DNA from: CAYTPE01 sp964439885
Lineage (GTDB): Bacteria > Patescibacteriota > Patescibacteriia > Magasanikbacterales > GWA2-37-8
Reading direction: 5' to 3'
DNA length: 47,968 bases
Assembly: GCA_964439885.1 (NCBI GenBank)
Contig: CAYTPE010000003.1
Coordinates: 1 to 47,968 of the forward strand
This document shows, one piece after another, positions 15,152 to 21,750 of this stretch; within the stretch, counting starts at the first letter, position 1, and every line of letters starts with the position of its first letter. Both the position numbers and the translations under genes were made by a program. A model generated the notes under the pieces. The model had not been told where the DNA came from. It saw nothing but the letters and a program-made list of their open reading frames with translations, and did no database searches.

Positions 15152-16552
15152 TTAAATATTGTTAACGTACAGGCGCTGTTTGAGTGAGTCCATGTCTTGT
15201 TTGAGTTTTAAGTCGTTTTCCAGCTCTTTTTTGACCTTTTCATGGGCGTGCATGGCGGTAGTGTGGTCGCGGCCACCAAGTTCTTCACCAATGGCTGGGT
15301 AGCTCATTTTGAGCTCTTCACGCATCAAAAACATGATAATTTGTCGTGGGAGTGCCACCTTTTTTTCTCTATTTTTAGATAAAATCTCATCAATCGTGAG
15401 ATTGTAGAATTGTCCCACAACCTCAACAAGTTGACGAGGTGTAAGTGATTGACGCGATGAAACGCCTGATGTGCTCAGCAGCAGTGATTTAACCGAGTCG
15501 ATGGTGGGTGGTGTATTTTTGAGTTGGTGCCACGCCATTATCTTATTAAGCGCGCCCTCAAGCTCTCGGATGTTGCTTTGGACGTTAGCGGCAATAGTTT
15601 CGAGGATCTTAATATCAAGTGGGTAGGCTTTTTCACCGCATTTCTTTTCCAAAATAGCGATTCTGGTTTCAAAGTCAGGCGCGCTCACATCGGCGATCAT
15701 TCCCCACTCAAAGCGGGAGCGCAGACGCTCTTCGAGGGCTGGAATGGCTTTGGGCGGACGATCGGAGGTGATAATAACCTGCTTATTCTGTTGGTGTAAC
15801 TCGTTAAACGTGTGGAAAAACGATTCCTGCGTTCCTTCTTTGCCCGCAATAAACTGAATATCATCAATGAGTAGCAGATCGATATGGCGGTAGTTGGTTT
15901 GAAACTCCTTGGCTGTTTTTTCGCGAACCGAACGGATAAAATCGTTTGAAAAGCGCTCGGCGCTCACATACATAATATTGATATTGGGGTTGCGTTTCAT
16001 GAGTTCATTACCGACCGCTTGGATAAGGTGGGTTTTACCGAGCCCCACACCCCCATAAATGAAAAGCGGGTTGTATGCTTCCCCAGGTCGGTTCACTACT
16101 GCTTGGGCGGCGGCGTAAGCGAGTTCGCTGCCTTTTCCGTTAACGAAATTTTCAAAAGTATACTTCGGATTGATGGAAAAACCGCCGTTAATAGGTTGGG
16201 GTGTGCGGAAAGCGGGTTGTGGAGAATTAAAGTTCGCACTAGGCTCGGTAGGAATAGTATTTTCATTGACTGGGGCGGCGGTTCCGCTTTCGGTGATGCT
16301 CTTGAGGGAATCAATTTTATATTCAAGCTTGCGGATCGGCTTGCCGGAAATACGCTCAAGGGATTTTATGATGGTTTGGTGGTACTTTTTTTCCAGCCAC
16401 GCCTTGGTAAAGGCGTTTGGCACCACGAGCAACACCTGACCTTGCTGGAAGGTCATAATGCCCGTATTTTTAAACCAGGTAACAAAATTGGCCTTGGAAA
16501 TAGACAATTCCAGTTCAGCCAAAACCGCCTGCCAGAGCTCGTGGTTATTCAT
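15152..16552 (-). CDS. dnaA: Chromosomal replication initiator DnaA
   Basis: This AAA+ initiator binds DnaA boxes and opens oriC. It has 466 residues. Domain I is at 1-80 (ELWQAVLAELELSISKANFVTWFK), followed by a short variable linker rich in P and N. The AAA+ core has Walker A GGVGLGKTHL and Walker B LLLIDDIQF, with the sensor region ITSDRPPKAIPALEERLRSR. Domain IV carries the DNA-binding signature GGRDHTTAMHAHEKV. Box-like 9-mers lie both upstream of its promoter and downstream of its stop codon, suggesting autoregulation and a bipartite origin. Confidence 0.98.
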   Translation of the reverse strand: MNNHELWQAVLAELELSISKANFVTWFKNTGIMTFQQGQVLLVVPNAFTKAWLEKKYHQTIIKSLERISGKPIRKLEYKIDSLKSITESGTAAPVNENTIPTEPSANFNSPQPAFRTPQPINGGFSINPKYTFENFVNGKGSELAYAAAQAVVNRPGEAYNPLFIYGGVGLGKTHLIQAVGNELMKRNPNINIMYVSAERFSNDFIRSVREKTAKEFQTNYRHIDLLLIDDIQFIAGKEGTQESFFHTFNELHQQNKQVIITSDRPPKAIPALEERLRSRFEWGMIADVSAPDFETRIAILEKKCGEKAYPLDIKILETIAANVQSNIRELEGALNKIMAWHQLKNTPPTIDSVKSLLLSTSGVSSRQSLTPRQLVEVVGQFYNLTIDEILSKNREKKVALPRQIIMFLMREELKMSYPAIGEELGGRDHTTAMHAHEKVKKELENDLKLKQDMDSLKQRLYVNNI

Positions 16553-16610
16553 AGGTACAATTTACGTGAGATTAATTCCAAACAGTGTGGGGAGGCCACC
16601 GTGTCAGTGC

Positions 16611-16638
16611 ATTCTAACACAGCCGCACAATTTGTCGA
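16611..16638 (-). promoter_or_regulatory. Predicted dnaA promoter
   Basis: On the minus strand, TCGACA (16638-16633), a 16-bp spacer and TAGAAT (16616-16611) preceded by TGT, forming an extended -10. DnaA-box-like repeats lie just upstream at 16658-16688. Confidence 0.55.
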
Positions 16639-16657
16639 ACTTTAGAGAAAAGAACGA

Positions 16658-16718
16658 TGTGGAAAACATGTGGAAAAGCTGTGGATGGATTGGTGGTGGG
16701 GCGATAAGCTGTGGGTAC
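16658..16718 (-). promoter_or_regulatory. DnaA-box-like cluster upstream of dnaA with 11-bp spacing
   Basis: TGTGGAAAA (16658), TGTGGAAAA (16669) and TGTGGATGG (16680) repeat every 11 bp, about one helical turn, and TGTGGGTAC follows at 16710. Read on the minus strand they resemble TTTTCCACA-type DnaA sites. They could form the second half of the origin and a dnaA autoregulatory site. Confidence 0.6.
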
Positions 16719-16800
16719 TAAGTACTAAGCAGTAAACCACTTTTAGTATCATTGCTAAGAATCTAGTACATATCGCTTAATACCCACAAACGCACAACTG

Positions 16801-16829
16801 TTGACTCAAAACCATCTTTAGTGTATACT
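16801..16829 (+). promoter_or_regulatory. Strong sigma70 promoter for rpmH
   Basis: TTGACT (16801-16806), a 17-bp spacer and TATACT (16824-16829). The predicted start near 16836 leaves a leader of about 18 nt before the rpmH ATG. Confidence 0.8.
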
Positions 16830-16853
16830 TTGAACTGTTACTAAATTCATTTT

Positions 16854-17033
16854 ATGGCCACCAAAAGAACTTACCAACCAAAGAAGCGCAAACGAGCCAA
16901 ATCTCATGGCTTCATGAAGCGCATGAGCACCAAGCAGGGTCGTGCCGTTTTGGCACGTCGCCGCTCCAAGGGTCGCAAGAAGCTTACGGTTTCTGATGAG
17001 ATCAAAGGCAAGCTGCGCCGCTACAAACGATAA
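16854..17033 (+). CDS. rpmH: 50S ribosomal protein L34
   Basis: A very basic 59-residue protein of the large ribosomal subunit. The start MATKRTYQPKKRKRAKSHGF and the following FMKRMSTKQGRAVLARRRSK are the classic L34 pattern (KRTYQPS..KR.R.HGFR.RM.T..GR.VL..RR.KGR). The usual length is 44-47 residues; here a tail LTVSDEIKGKLRRYKR extends the protein. It is the first gene of the plus-strand rpmH-rnpA-yidD series and has its own strong promoter and terminator. Confidence 0.96.
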   Translation: MATKRTYQPKKRKRAKSHGFMKRMSTKQGRAVLARRRSKGRKKLTVSDEIKGKLRRYKR

Positions 17034-17043
17034 AGCTTGAAGC

Positions 17044-17080
17044 AAAGGCCGTGTCCAGCATACGGCCTTTTTATTTTTTT
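17044..17080 (+). terminator. Intrinsic terminator after rpmH
   Basis: AAAGGCCGT (17044-17052) pairs with ACGGCCTTT (17062-17070), followed by TTATTTTTTT. It separates rpmH from rnpA, so rnpA needs its own promoter or read-through. Confidence 0.85.
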
Positions 17081-17083
17081 AAA

Positions 17084-17112
17084 TTGACGACGTACACGAA
17101 AAAGATTAAGAT
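17084..17112 (+). promoter_or_regulatory. Possible rnpA promoter
   Basis: TTGACG (17084-17089), a 17-bp spacer and TAAGAT (17107-17112). The -10 falls inside a 6-bp tandem repeat (GATTAA), so the repeat may itself have created the promoter. Confidence 0.45.
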
Positions 17113-17185
17113 TAAGATTAAGGTCTTTTAAAAAAAATTTTAAAATTAATCTCGGTTTTTTTTAATAATCAATAATTTTTTTCCT

Positions 17186-17575
17186 GTGCTCACCTCAGCC
17201 AATAGATTAACCAAAGTTCGTGATTTTAATCTGCTTATGAAAAACGGCCGGTGGGTCAGTGGTCGGTTTATTGATCTTAAATTTTTACCACTTGTGTCGG
17301 CGCCAATTCCGAGAAAAGAGAACCCTGATAATTTCAAAAAACAGCTACGGTTAGCCACAACAGCAGGTTTAAAAATTTCGAAAAGCGCTGTTGTGCGAAA
17401 TCGGGCCAAACGGCAGATGCGTGAAGTGGTGAGACTCTTGCTCAAAGACAAAAAATTAAGAGTTGGTCACTATATTTTATTCGTAGCCAAAAAAGCTATT
17501 TTAGAAAAAAATTACGCTGAGATAAGCGACGAAATTAAATTATTATTAAAAAGATCAGGAATCTTCGTTGGTTAA
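17186..17575 (+). CDS. rnpA: Ribonuclease P protein component
   Basis: This basic protein cofactor of RNase P, 129 residues, helps the catalytic RNA cut 5' leaders from tRNA precursors. The family pattern is visible: an N-terminal LTSANRLTKVRDFNLLMKNG (substrate cleft) and the RNR motif KSAVVRNRAKRQMREVVR. The central loop is slightly expanded (IPRKENPDNFKKQLRLATTA). The start is a GTG at 17186, since no earlier in-frame ATG fits the family N-terminus. It follows rpmH as in most bacteria. Confidence 0.93.
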   Translation: MLTSANRLTKVRDFNLLMKNGRWVSGRFIDLKFLPLVSAPIPRKENPDNFKKQLRLATTAGLKISKSAVVRNRAKRQMREVVRLLLKDKKLRVGHYILFVAKKAILEKNYAEISDEIKLLLKRSGIFVG

Positions 17576-17576
17576 T

Positions 17577-17646
17577 ATCTTACTATCACAATATAATAAT
17601 ATCTTGTCCGAAAGATATTCAAGATATTGTGATATTACGATATTGT
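17577..17646 (+). repeat. GATATT-type tandem repeats between rnpA and yidD
   Basis: Repeated ATATCTT and GATATTGTGATATT words form dyads such as AATATCTT / AAGATATT. The block at 17621-17642 matches 42999-43020 at 21 of 22 positions, showing a dispersed family. Confidence 0.7.
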
Positions 17647-17916
17647 ATGTTGAAAAAGGTGCTGATTTTTATTATATCTTTGCCAAAAAACGTTATTTTG
17701 TTGCTCATAAAATTATATCAAATTACTTTGTCTCCGGATCATGGCTGGTATCGGGCAGCCTTTCCACACGGTTATTGTAAATTTTTTCCCACCTGCAGCG
17801 CATACGGTTATCAAGTTATAAAAAAAAGAGGCCTTGTAGTAGGCTCAGCTAAGACGATTTGGCGTGTTTTGCGGTGTAACCCGTGGAGTAAGGGTGGAAT
17901 AGATATTCCGAGCTAG
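17647..17916 (+). CDS. yidD: Membrane protein insertion efficiency factor YidD
   Basis: A small membrane-associated protein of 89 residues from the ATG at 17647. The family core is clear: KLYQITLSPDHG, then CKFFPTCSAYGYQVIKKRG with the conserved PTCS, and RVLRCNPWSKGGIDI. YidD is thought to assist YidC in membrane protein insertion. A GTG at 17629 is in frame but lies within repeat DNA, so ATG 17647 is preferred. yidC, which normally follows, is absent here. The stop codon overlaps the stop of the convergent DUF167 gene in a CTAG. Confidence 0.92.
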   Translation: MLKKVLIFIISLPKNVILLLIKLYQITLSPDHGWYRAAFPHGYCKFFPTCSAYGYQVIKKRGLVVGSAKTIWRVLRCNPWSKGGIDIPS

Positions 17917-18143
17917 TCAGGCTGATCGTCGATCACAATAGTTTTTTTGCGCCCACGCAGACCAGAAGTGATGTGAAACAAACTTTTGGGCTTCTTGAAA
18001 GTAGCGCTCAAAAAATCAATCAGCATGCTATTGGCTGCTCCGTCTACCGGAGCCGCTTTTAATTTTATTTTAAAGTCATTTTCCGTAAGTCGAATAATTT
18101 CATTTTTTGATGAACGGGGAACCACCGACACCGTAATGCGCAT
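17913..18143 (-). CDS. DUF167 (YggU-like) protein
   Basis: A 76-residue protein of the DUF167/YggU family. The core VVPRSSKNEI, IKLKAAPVDGAANSMLIDFL and ITSGLRGRKKTIVI are diagnostic. The biochemical role of the family is unsettled. It is the last gene of a tight minus-strand run containing endonuclease IV; the gap to the preceding gene is 4 bp. Its stop codon overlaps that of yidD by a few bases. Confidence 0.93.
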   Translation of the reverse strand: MRITVSVVPRSSKNEIIRLTENDFKIKLKAAPVDGAANSMLIDFLSATFKKPKSLFHITSGLRGRKKTIVIDDQPD

Positions 18144-18147
18144 ATCG

Positions 18148-18480
18148 TTAGTTATTAAGGAAGTCTACAACCACACCGCCGCTGTCGAAGGTAATAATTG
18201 TCTTGGGTAGTTCGTGAGGCAACCGTTCACTGACGAATGTAGCGTACCCGGCAGAGGAAGGGTATTCTGAGTCTTCGGTGTAATCTAATAAACGACCTCC
18301 AAAAACAACAGAGCACGTGGCAAGACGAGCTTTATTGTTTTTAAGCCAGGCGGCGAAATCGGGGATCGTGTCGTTTTCTTTGACGATAGGTGGCAGCAGG
18401 AAGAATTCTTCACTTTTTTGTTCCGGATTGCGTCCCTGCTTAAGACCATCTTCGTGTCCGAGTAACGTACTAAAAAACAT
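18148..18480 (-). CDS. Hypothetical protein, 110 aa, in nfo operon
   Basis: I do not recognise the family. It is soluble with mixed alpha/beta character and no signal peptide. Notable segments are FFLLPPIVKENDTIPDFAAW, ATCSVVFGGRLLDYTEDSEYP and an ending TIITFDSGGVVVDFLNN. It lies 2 bp after the endonuclease IV gene and 4 bp before DUF167, so all three are surely one transcript. A DNA-repair connection would be inference from position only. Confidence 0.65.
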   Translation of the reverse strand: MFFSTLLGHEDGLKQGRNPEQKSEEFFLLPPIVKENDTIPDFAAWLKNNKARLATCSVVFGGRLLDYTEDSEYPSSAGYATFVSERLPHELPKTIITFDSGGVVVDFLNN

Positions 18481-18482
18481 AT

Positions 18483-19322
18483 TTAAGCAGCGTCACGTAT
18501 TTCTTTTAAGATCGTCAGATCCTCATTCACTCGGTCGTGTTCTGTCTCGAGGACAAAGTTAATTTTTTGAAAATCTTTATTGTTTAGCATGGCCTTGAAA
18601 CCATCGAGCCCAATATGGCCCTGGCCAATGTGTTCGTGGCGATCTTTGTGAGAACCGAACTCTGGTTTACTGTCGTTGCATTGCGACATTTTAAGCTTAT
18701 CGAGGCCGATAATTTTATCGAAATGGGCAAGTGTTTTTTTGACATCTTCTGGCGTGCGGCAGTCGTAGCCGCTTGCGAACGCGTGTTGTGTGTCGTAGCA
18801 CACGCCAATGTCGTATTTTTTTAATTTTGGGTGATAAATAATTTCGGCAATTTCTTCAAAGGTATCGCCAATAACGCTACCAGCGCCAGCTGTAATTTCC
18901 ACCAAAAATTGCGTTTCGCCTCTGTAGCCTTTAAGCGTTTTGTCGAGACCTTCAATGAGTTGTTGGAAGCCTTCTTTTTCACCCAAATCCTTGTAGCTGC
19001 CCAGGTGCGCCATCAGATATTTGACCCCCAGCATGCTCGAACGTTCCAACTCTTCACGAATAACGGCGATGGAGCCATATTTGATCCGGTTATTGGCCGA
19101 GGCGTAATTAATGAAGTATGGCGCGTGCACGTAACACTCAGCTTGGCCACACAGTTCCATATTTTTTTTAAACAAAGCAGCCACTTCTTTGGAAATAGGA
19201 TTAACCGGGCCGCCGTGCGGTGAACGGGTAAACATCTGAAAAACTTCGCAGCCGATTTTGGCAGCGTTGAGTGGAGCGTTAAAGATACCACCGGCGATTG
19301 ATACGTGGGCACCGAAGAGCAT
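18483..19322 (-). CDS. nfo: Endonuclease IV (AP endonuclease, Nfo family)
   Basis: This zinc-dependent TIM-barrel enzyme cuts DNA 5' of abasic sites in base excision repair. It has about 279 residues, the usual size. Metal-site segments are visible: GAHVSIAGG at the start, YVHAPYFINYAS, LVEITAGAG (Glu), CYDTQHAFASGYD (Asp/His), DRHEHIGQGHIG (His/Asp) and LETEHD near the end. MLFGAHVS at 19322 fits the family N-terminus; an ATG at 19334 that overlaps the upstream gene by 8 bp is an alternative. It is in a closely packed minus-strand operon. Confidence 0.95.
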   Translation of the reverse strand: MLFGAHVSIAGGIFNAPLNAAKIGCEVFQMFTRSPHGGPVNPISKEVAALFKKNMELCGQAECYVHAPYFINYASANNRIKYGSIAVIREELERSSMLGVKYLMAHLGSYKDLGEKEGFQQLIEGLDKTLKGYRGETQFLVEITAGAGSVIGDTFEEIAEIIYHPKLKKYDIGVCYDTQHAFASGYDCRTPEDVKKTLAHFDKIIGLDKLKMSQCNDSKPEFGSHKDRHEHIGQGHIGLDGFKAMLNNKDFQKINFVLETEHDRVNEDLTILKEIRDAA

Positions 19323-19326
19323 ACAT

Positions 19327-19719
19327 TTAAGCATCTGTGTCTAAAAGCGGGGTTGTTTCAGAGCTGATTATCTTTAGTTCTTGAGAAGTGCCTCCCACCA
19401 ACTTCTTCAATTGACCAGCCACCACCTGTTCGCCGGTAAAAAAACCAGAACTATTAACCCCCTTTTTAGCATCAGAAACGGTCGGATACAGATCAATTAC
19501 AAAGTGCCATTTTTTAGTGCTCGGATCTTGTTGAGCGCGTGTTCCACCTACGACACAAATTTCAGTGCCGCCTTGATTATATGTTGCCGCCACACGATCG
19601 TACAGCTTAAATCCGAGTTTCTCAAAAAAAGAATCTGCTGTTTCGGCACGGGGGGGCTCTTTTTTTTCCGCCGGCCCCTTCTTTTGCGCACCAAAATGAC
19701 CAAAAAGGCGCTCAAACAT
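19327..19719 (-). CDS. Hypothetical protein, 130 aa
   Basis: An unrecognised soluble protein directly upstream of nfo, with the two genes almost overlapping. The N-terminus is basic and lysine/proline rich (FGAQKKGPAEKKEPPRAE). A small domain follows (SFFEKLGFKLYDRVAATYNQGGTEICVVGG, KKWHFVIDLYPTVSDAKKG) that reads as alternating helices and strands. There is no signal peptide. Cotranscription with nfo is likely. Confidence 0.6.
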   Translation of the reverse strand: MFERLFGHFGAQKKGPAEKKEPPRAETADSFFEKLGFKLYDRVAATYNQGGTEICVVGGTRAQQDPSTKKWHFVIDLYPTVSDAKKGVNSSGFFTGEQVVAGQLKKLVGGTSQELKIISSETTPLLDTDA

Positions 19720-19801
19720 ACTACATTAAATAATTTATTATTCAATCGCAAACCTAACGAGCTGGACGCTCAAACGCTTATAATTACTATAATGCCTAAA
19801 T

Positions 19802-19828
19802 AAAAAAATGTCCACTGGGCAGTGAACA
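19802..19828 (-). terminator. Intrinsic terminator, minus strand
   Basis: Read on the minus strand, TGTTCACTG pairs with CAGTGGACA (one mismatch or wobble) around CC and is followed by TTTTTTTA. It ends the transcript of the gene at 19843-20283. Confidence 0.75.
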
Positions 19829-19842
19829 CTTTAACAGACATA

Positions 19843-20283
19843 TTATTTTTTTGAATCTGAAAAAATAACGCTGTCCGGATTTTCCTTAAAGAAAGAGAGC
19901 GGGAGCAAAAATGTTTTTTCTGGTACCGCGACCGTCCGCACAACCACCGCATAGTGGATCACTGTTCGGTCGGGCGCTCCAGGTTCATCATTATTAAAAC
20001 CCACGTAAGATAAAACGGCATATGTTGACCCCGCCTCTTTGATGGCAAACTGCCTTCCGGGCACTAAAGCGGGTAAGTCGCGACGAAAAGCCTGTTCGGC
20101 CTCAGCCGTCGTTTTGGGGTCATCGTACAGTTGTAGCTTGTTGTCGGTGGTGCGCAAGCCCGCGGGGTGTTGATCGGGCCATTCTTGCAAAGACGGTTCA
20201 TGTTGAGTAGATCCTGGGCGCCTTATTCGGCCAGCACTAGAATCTACAACAGCTTTTAGACTTCCCAATCCCTCATAAACCAT
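19843..20283 (-). CDS. Hypothetical protein, 146 aa
   Basis: I do not recognise the family. It is soluble and has no export signal. The centre LYDDPKTTAEAEQAFRRDLPAL looks helical; the rest is strand-rich (AIKEAGSTYAVLSYVGFNN, TVIHYAVVVRTVAVPEKTFLLPLSFF). It lies 24 bp downstream of the trigger factor gene on the same strand and has a terminator after it, so it is probably the second gene of a tig transcript. Confidence 0.6.
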   Translation of the reverse strand: MVYEGLGSLKAVVDSSAGRIRRPGSTQHEPSLQEWPDQHPAGLRTTDNKLQLYDDPKTTAEAEQAFRRDLPALVPGRQFAIKEAGSTYAVLSYVGFNNDEPGAPDRTVIHYAVVVRTVAVPEKTFLLPLSFFKENPDSVIFSDSKK

Positions 20284-20307
20284 AGTGATTCGATTAAAGT
20301 AAGTATA

Positions 20308-21588
20308 CTATTTTAGAATTTTTTCTCTGAGGTGCGCAACCACCTTTCGATTCTGCACCGTTGCCGCTATTGTATCAATCACTTCTGCTTTTTTCAAATT
20401 TTCTTCAACTGTTTTATCGCCTGGGTACGCGGCGCGGATGGCTTCAATTTCTTTGTTGAGTTCGTCTTTTTCAACTTTCATATTATTCTCATGCGCCACT
20501 TGGCGAGAGATGAGGGCGGCCTTAGCTCGCTTGGTAGCGCTTTCGGTAAAGTCGGCGAAGATCTGCTCTTCGGTTTTTTTGATGTCTTGCAGGTATTGTT
20601 CAATCGTTAAACCGCGGCGATCCAGGTCGCTTTTGAGTTCGTAAAACATTTTACGTTTTTCGGAATCAACCAAAACTTGTGGCAGCTCACCAAACTGAGT
20701 TTTTTCTATCACCTGATCCAAAATCGCCTCTTCCACGCGAGCATCTTCTTTACGCTCGGCTTCACGCTGGAGATTGGCGGTCAAAAGTTTTTTGAGTTCT
20801 TCCAAACTTTGTTGACCAAGCGACTTGGCGAACTCGTCGTTGAGCTCCGGATATTGGAGCTCAAAGACTTCATTCACTTTGATTTTAAAGTCAACATCTT
20901 TACCGGCGAATTGTTTCTGATAGTGCTCTTTCGGGAAAGGCAAGGTAAATTCCTTTTCGTCGCCTTTTTTGAGGCCCACAAGCTGTTCGGCTAAGCCAGG
21001 AATGTAGTGTGGTTCGCTGAGGTACACCTGGTGGTTTTTGGCCTGCCCACCCTCCATTGGTACTTTGTCTATAAACATGTCTAAATCAATCGTCACCTTG
21101 TCTTCTTTGGTAGAAGCGCTGTCCTTTACCACTTCTTTTGGTTGCATTTTTCGAATATTCTCCAGAGTATCTCCCATCTCCTTATCTCCTATCTCCACAG
21201 CCTTTTTTTCAACTTTAATAGTGTCTAGGTTTGGTAGCTTAACGCTTGGCAGCAAGGCAACGGTAGCGACATAAATTAGTTCGTTCCCCGGTGCCATTTT
21301 TTCTACTTTAATTTGCGGCATGCCGATTGTTTCGAGTTTTTCTTGTTTTACTACTTCAAAATACGTGCGTTGGATAATGGCTTCCACCGCTTCTTCCAGA
21401 ATTTTACCTTCGCCAAGCTGCTGTTTTATCATTTCGTAGGGAGCTTTGCCGGGGCGGAAGCCTTTAATGGCAGCCCGCTGAGAGAGACGCAAAGCAGCCG
21501 CCTCCATGTCCTTCTTAAGTTCGTCGGGAGATAAGGTGAACGAAATTTCTACCTGTGATTTTTCGAGTTTTTTTACGACGTGATTCAT
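20308..21588 (-). CDS. tig: Trigger factor, ribosome-associated chaperone
   Basis: This chaperone binds nascent chains at the ribosome exit tunnel. It has about 426 residues from ATG 21588. The ribosome-binding domain is marked by IKGFRPGKAPYEMIKQQLG, matching the GFRxGKxP signature. A PPIase-like domain follows (EDKVTIDLDMFIDKVPMEGG ... YIPGLAEQLVGLKKGDEKEF), then the long helical C-terminal arms. A 7-bp tandem repeat lies in frame between the first two domains. The upstream in-frame extension (MTGAGISARM...) does not fit the family, so the start MNHVVKKLEKSQVEI is used. Confidence 0.95.
   Translation of the reverse strand: MNHVVKKLEKSQVEISFTLSPDELKKDMEAAALRLSQRAAIKGFRPGKAPYEMIKQQLGEGKILEEAVEAIIQRTYFEVVKQEKLETIGMPQIKVEKMAPGNELIYVATVALLPSVKLPNLDTIKVEKKAVEIGDKEMGDTLENIRKMQPKEVVKDSASTKEDKVTIDLDMFIDKVPMEGGQAKNHQVYLSEPHYIPGLAEQLVGLKKGDEKEFTLPFPKEHYQKQFAGKDVDFKIKVNEVFELQYPELNDEFAKSLGQQSLEELKKLLTANLQREAERKEDARVEEAILDQVIEKTQFGELPQVLVDSEKRKMFYELKSDLDRRGLTIEQYLQDIKKTEEQIFADFTESATKRAKAALISRQVAHENNMKVEKDELNKEIEAIRAAYPGDKTVEENLKKAEVIDTIAATVQNRKVVAHLREKILK
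21168..21197 (-). repeat. GGAGATA heptad array inside tig
   Basis: On the minus strand GGAGATA is repeated about four times with small spacers and is translated as IGDKEMGDT in the linker between the ribosome-binding and PPIase-like domains. Confidence 0.75.
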
Positions 21589-21670
21589 ACGGATTGTGTG
21601 AAAATTTAGACAGATTAGTTCACGCATTCTAGCGGAAATACCGGCACCTGTCAATTAGTAATAAGAAAAC

Positions 21671-21702
21671 AAAAATCCCGACTGAAAAGGTCGGGATTTT
21701 TT
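21671..21702 (-). terminator. Intrinsic terminator after hppA
   Basis: AAAAATCCCGA pairs with TCGGGATTTTT around a short loop. On the minus strand the stem is followed by TTTTTGTTTTC. It lies between hppA and tig. Confidence 0.85.
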
Positions 21703-21705
21703 GTT

Positions 21706-21743
21706 GCAGCGAAGATCCTTCGGGTGAAGCCCTCAGGATGACA
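21706..21743 (-). repeat. Half copy of the TGTCAT-ended dispersed repeat
   Basis: On the minus strand it begins TGTCATCCTGAGGGCTTCA and contains CGAAGGATCTTCGCT. It resembles the arms of the elements at 5945 and 45527 and lies between the hppA stop and its terminator. Confidence 0.55.
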
Positions 21744-21750
21744 GCGAAGT

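Noticed and set aside
17629..17646. GTG start for yidD, adding six residues
   Set aside because: These codons lie in the GATATT repeat; the family begins at MLKKVLIF.
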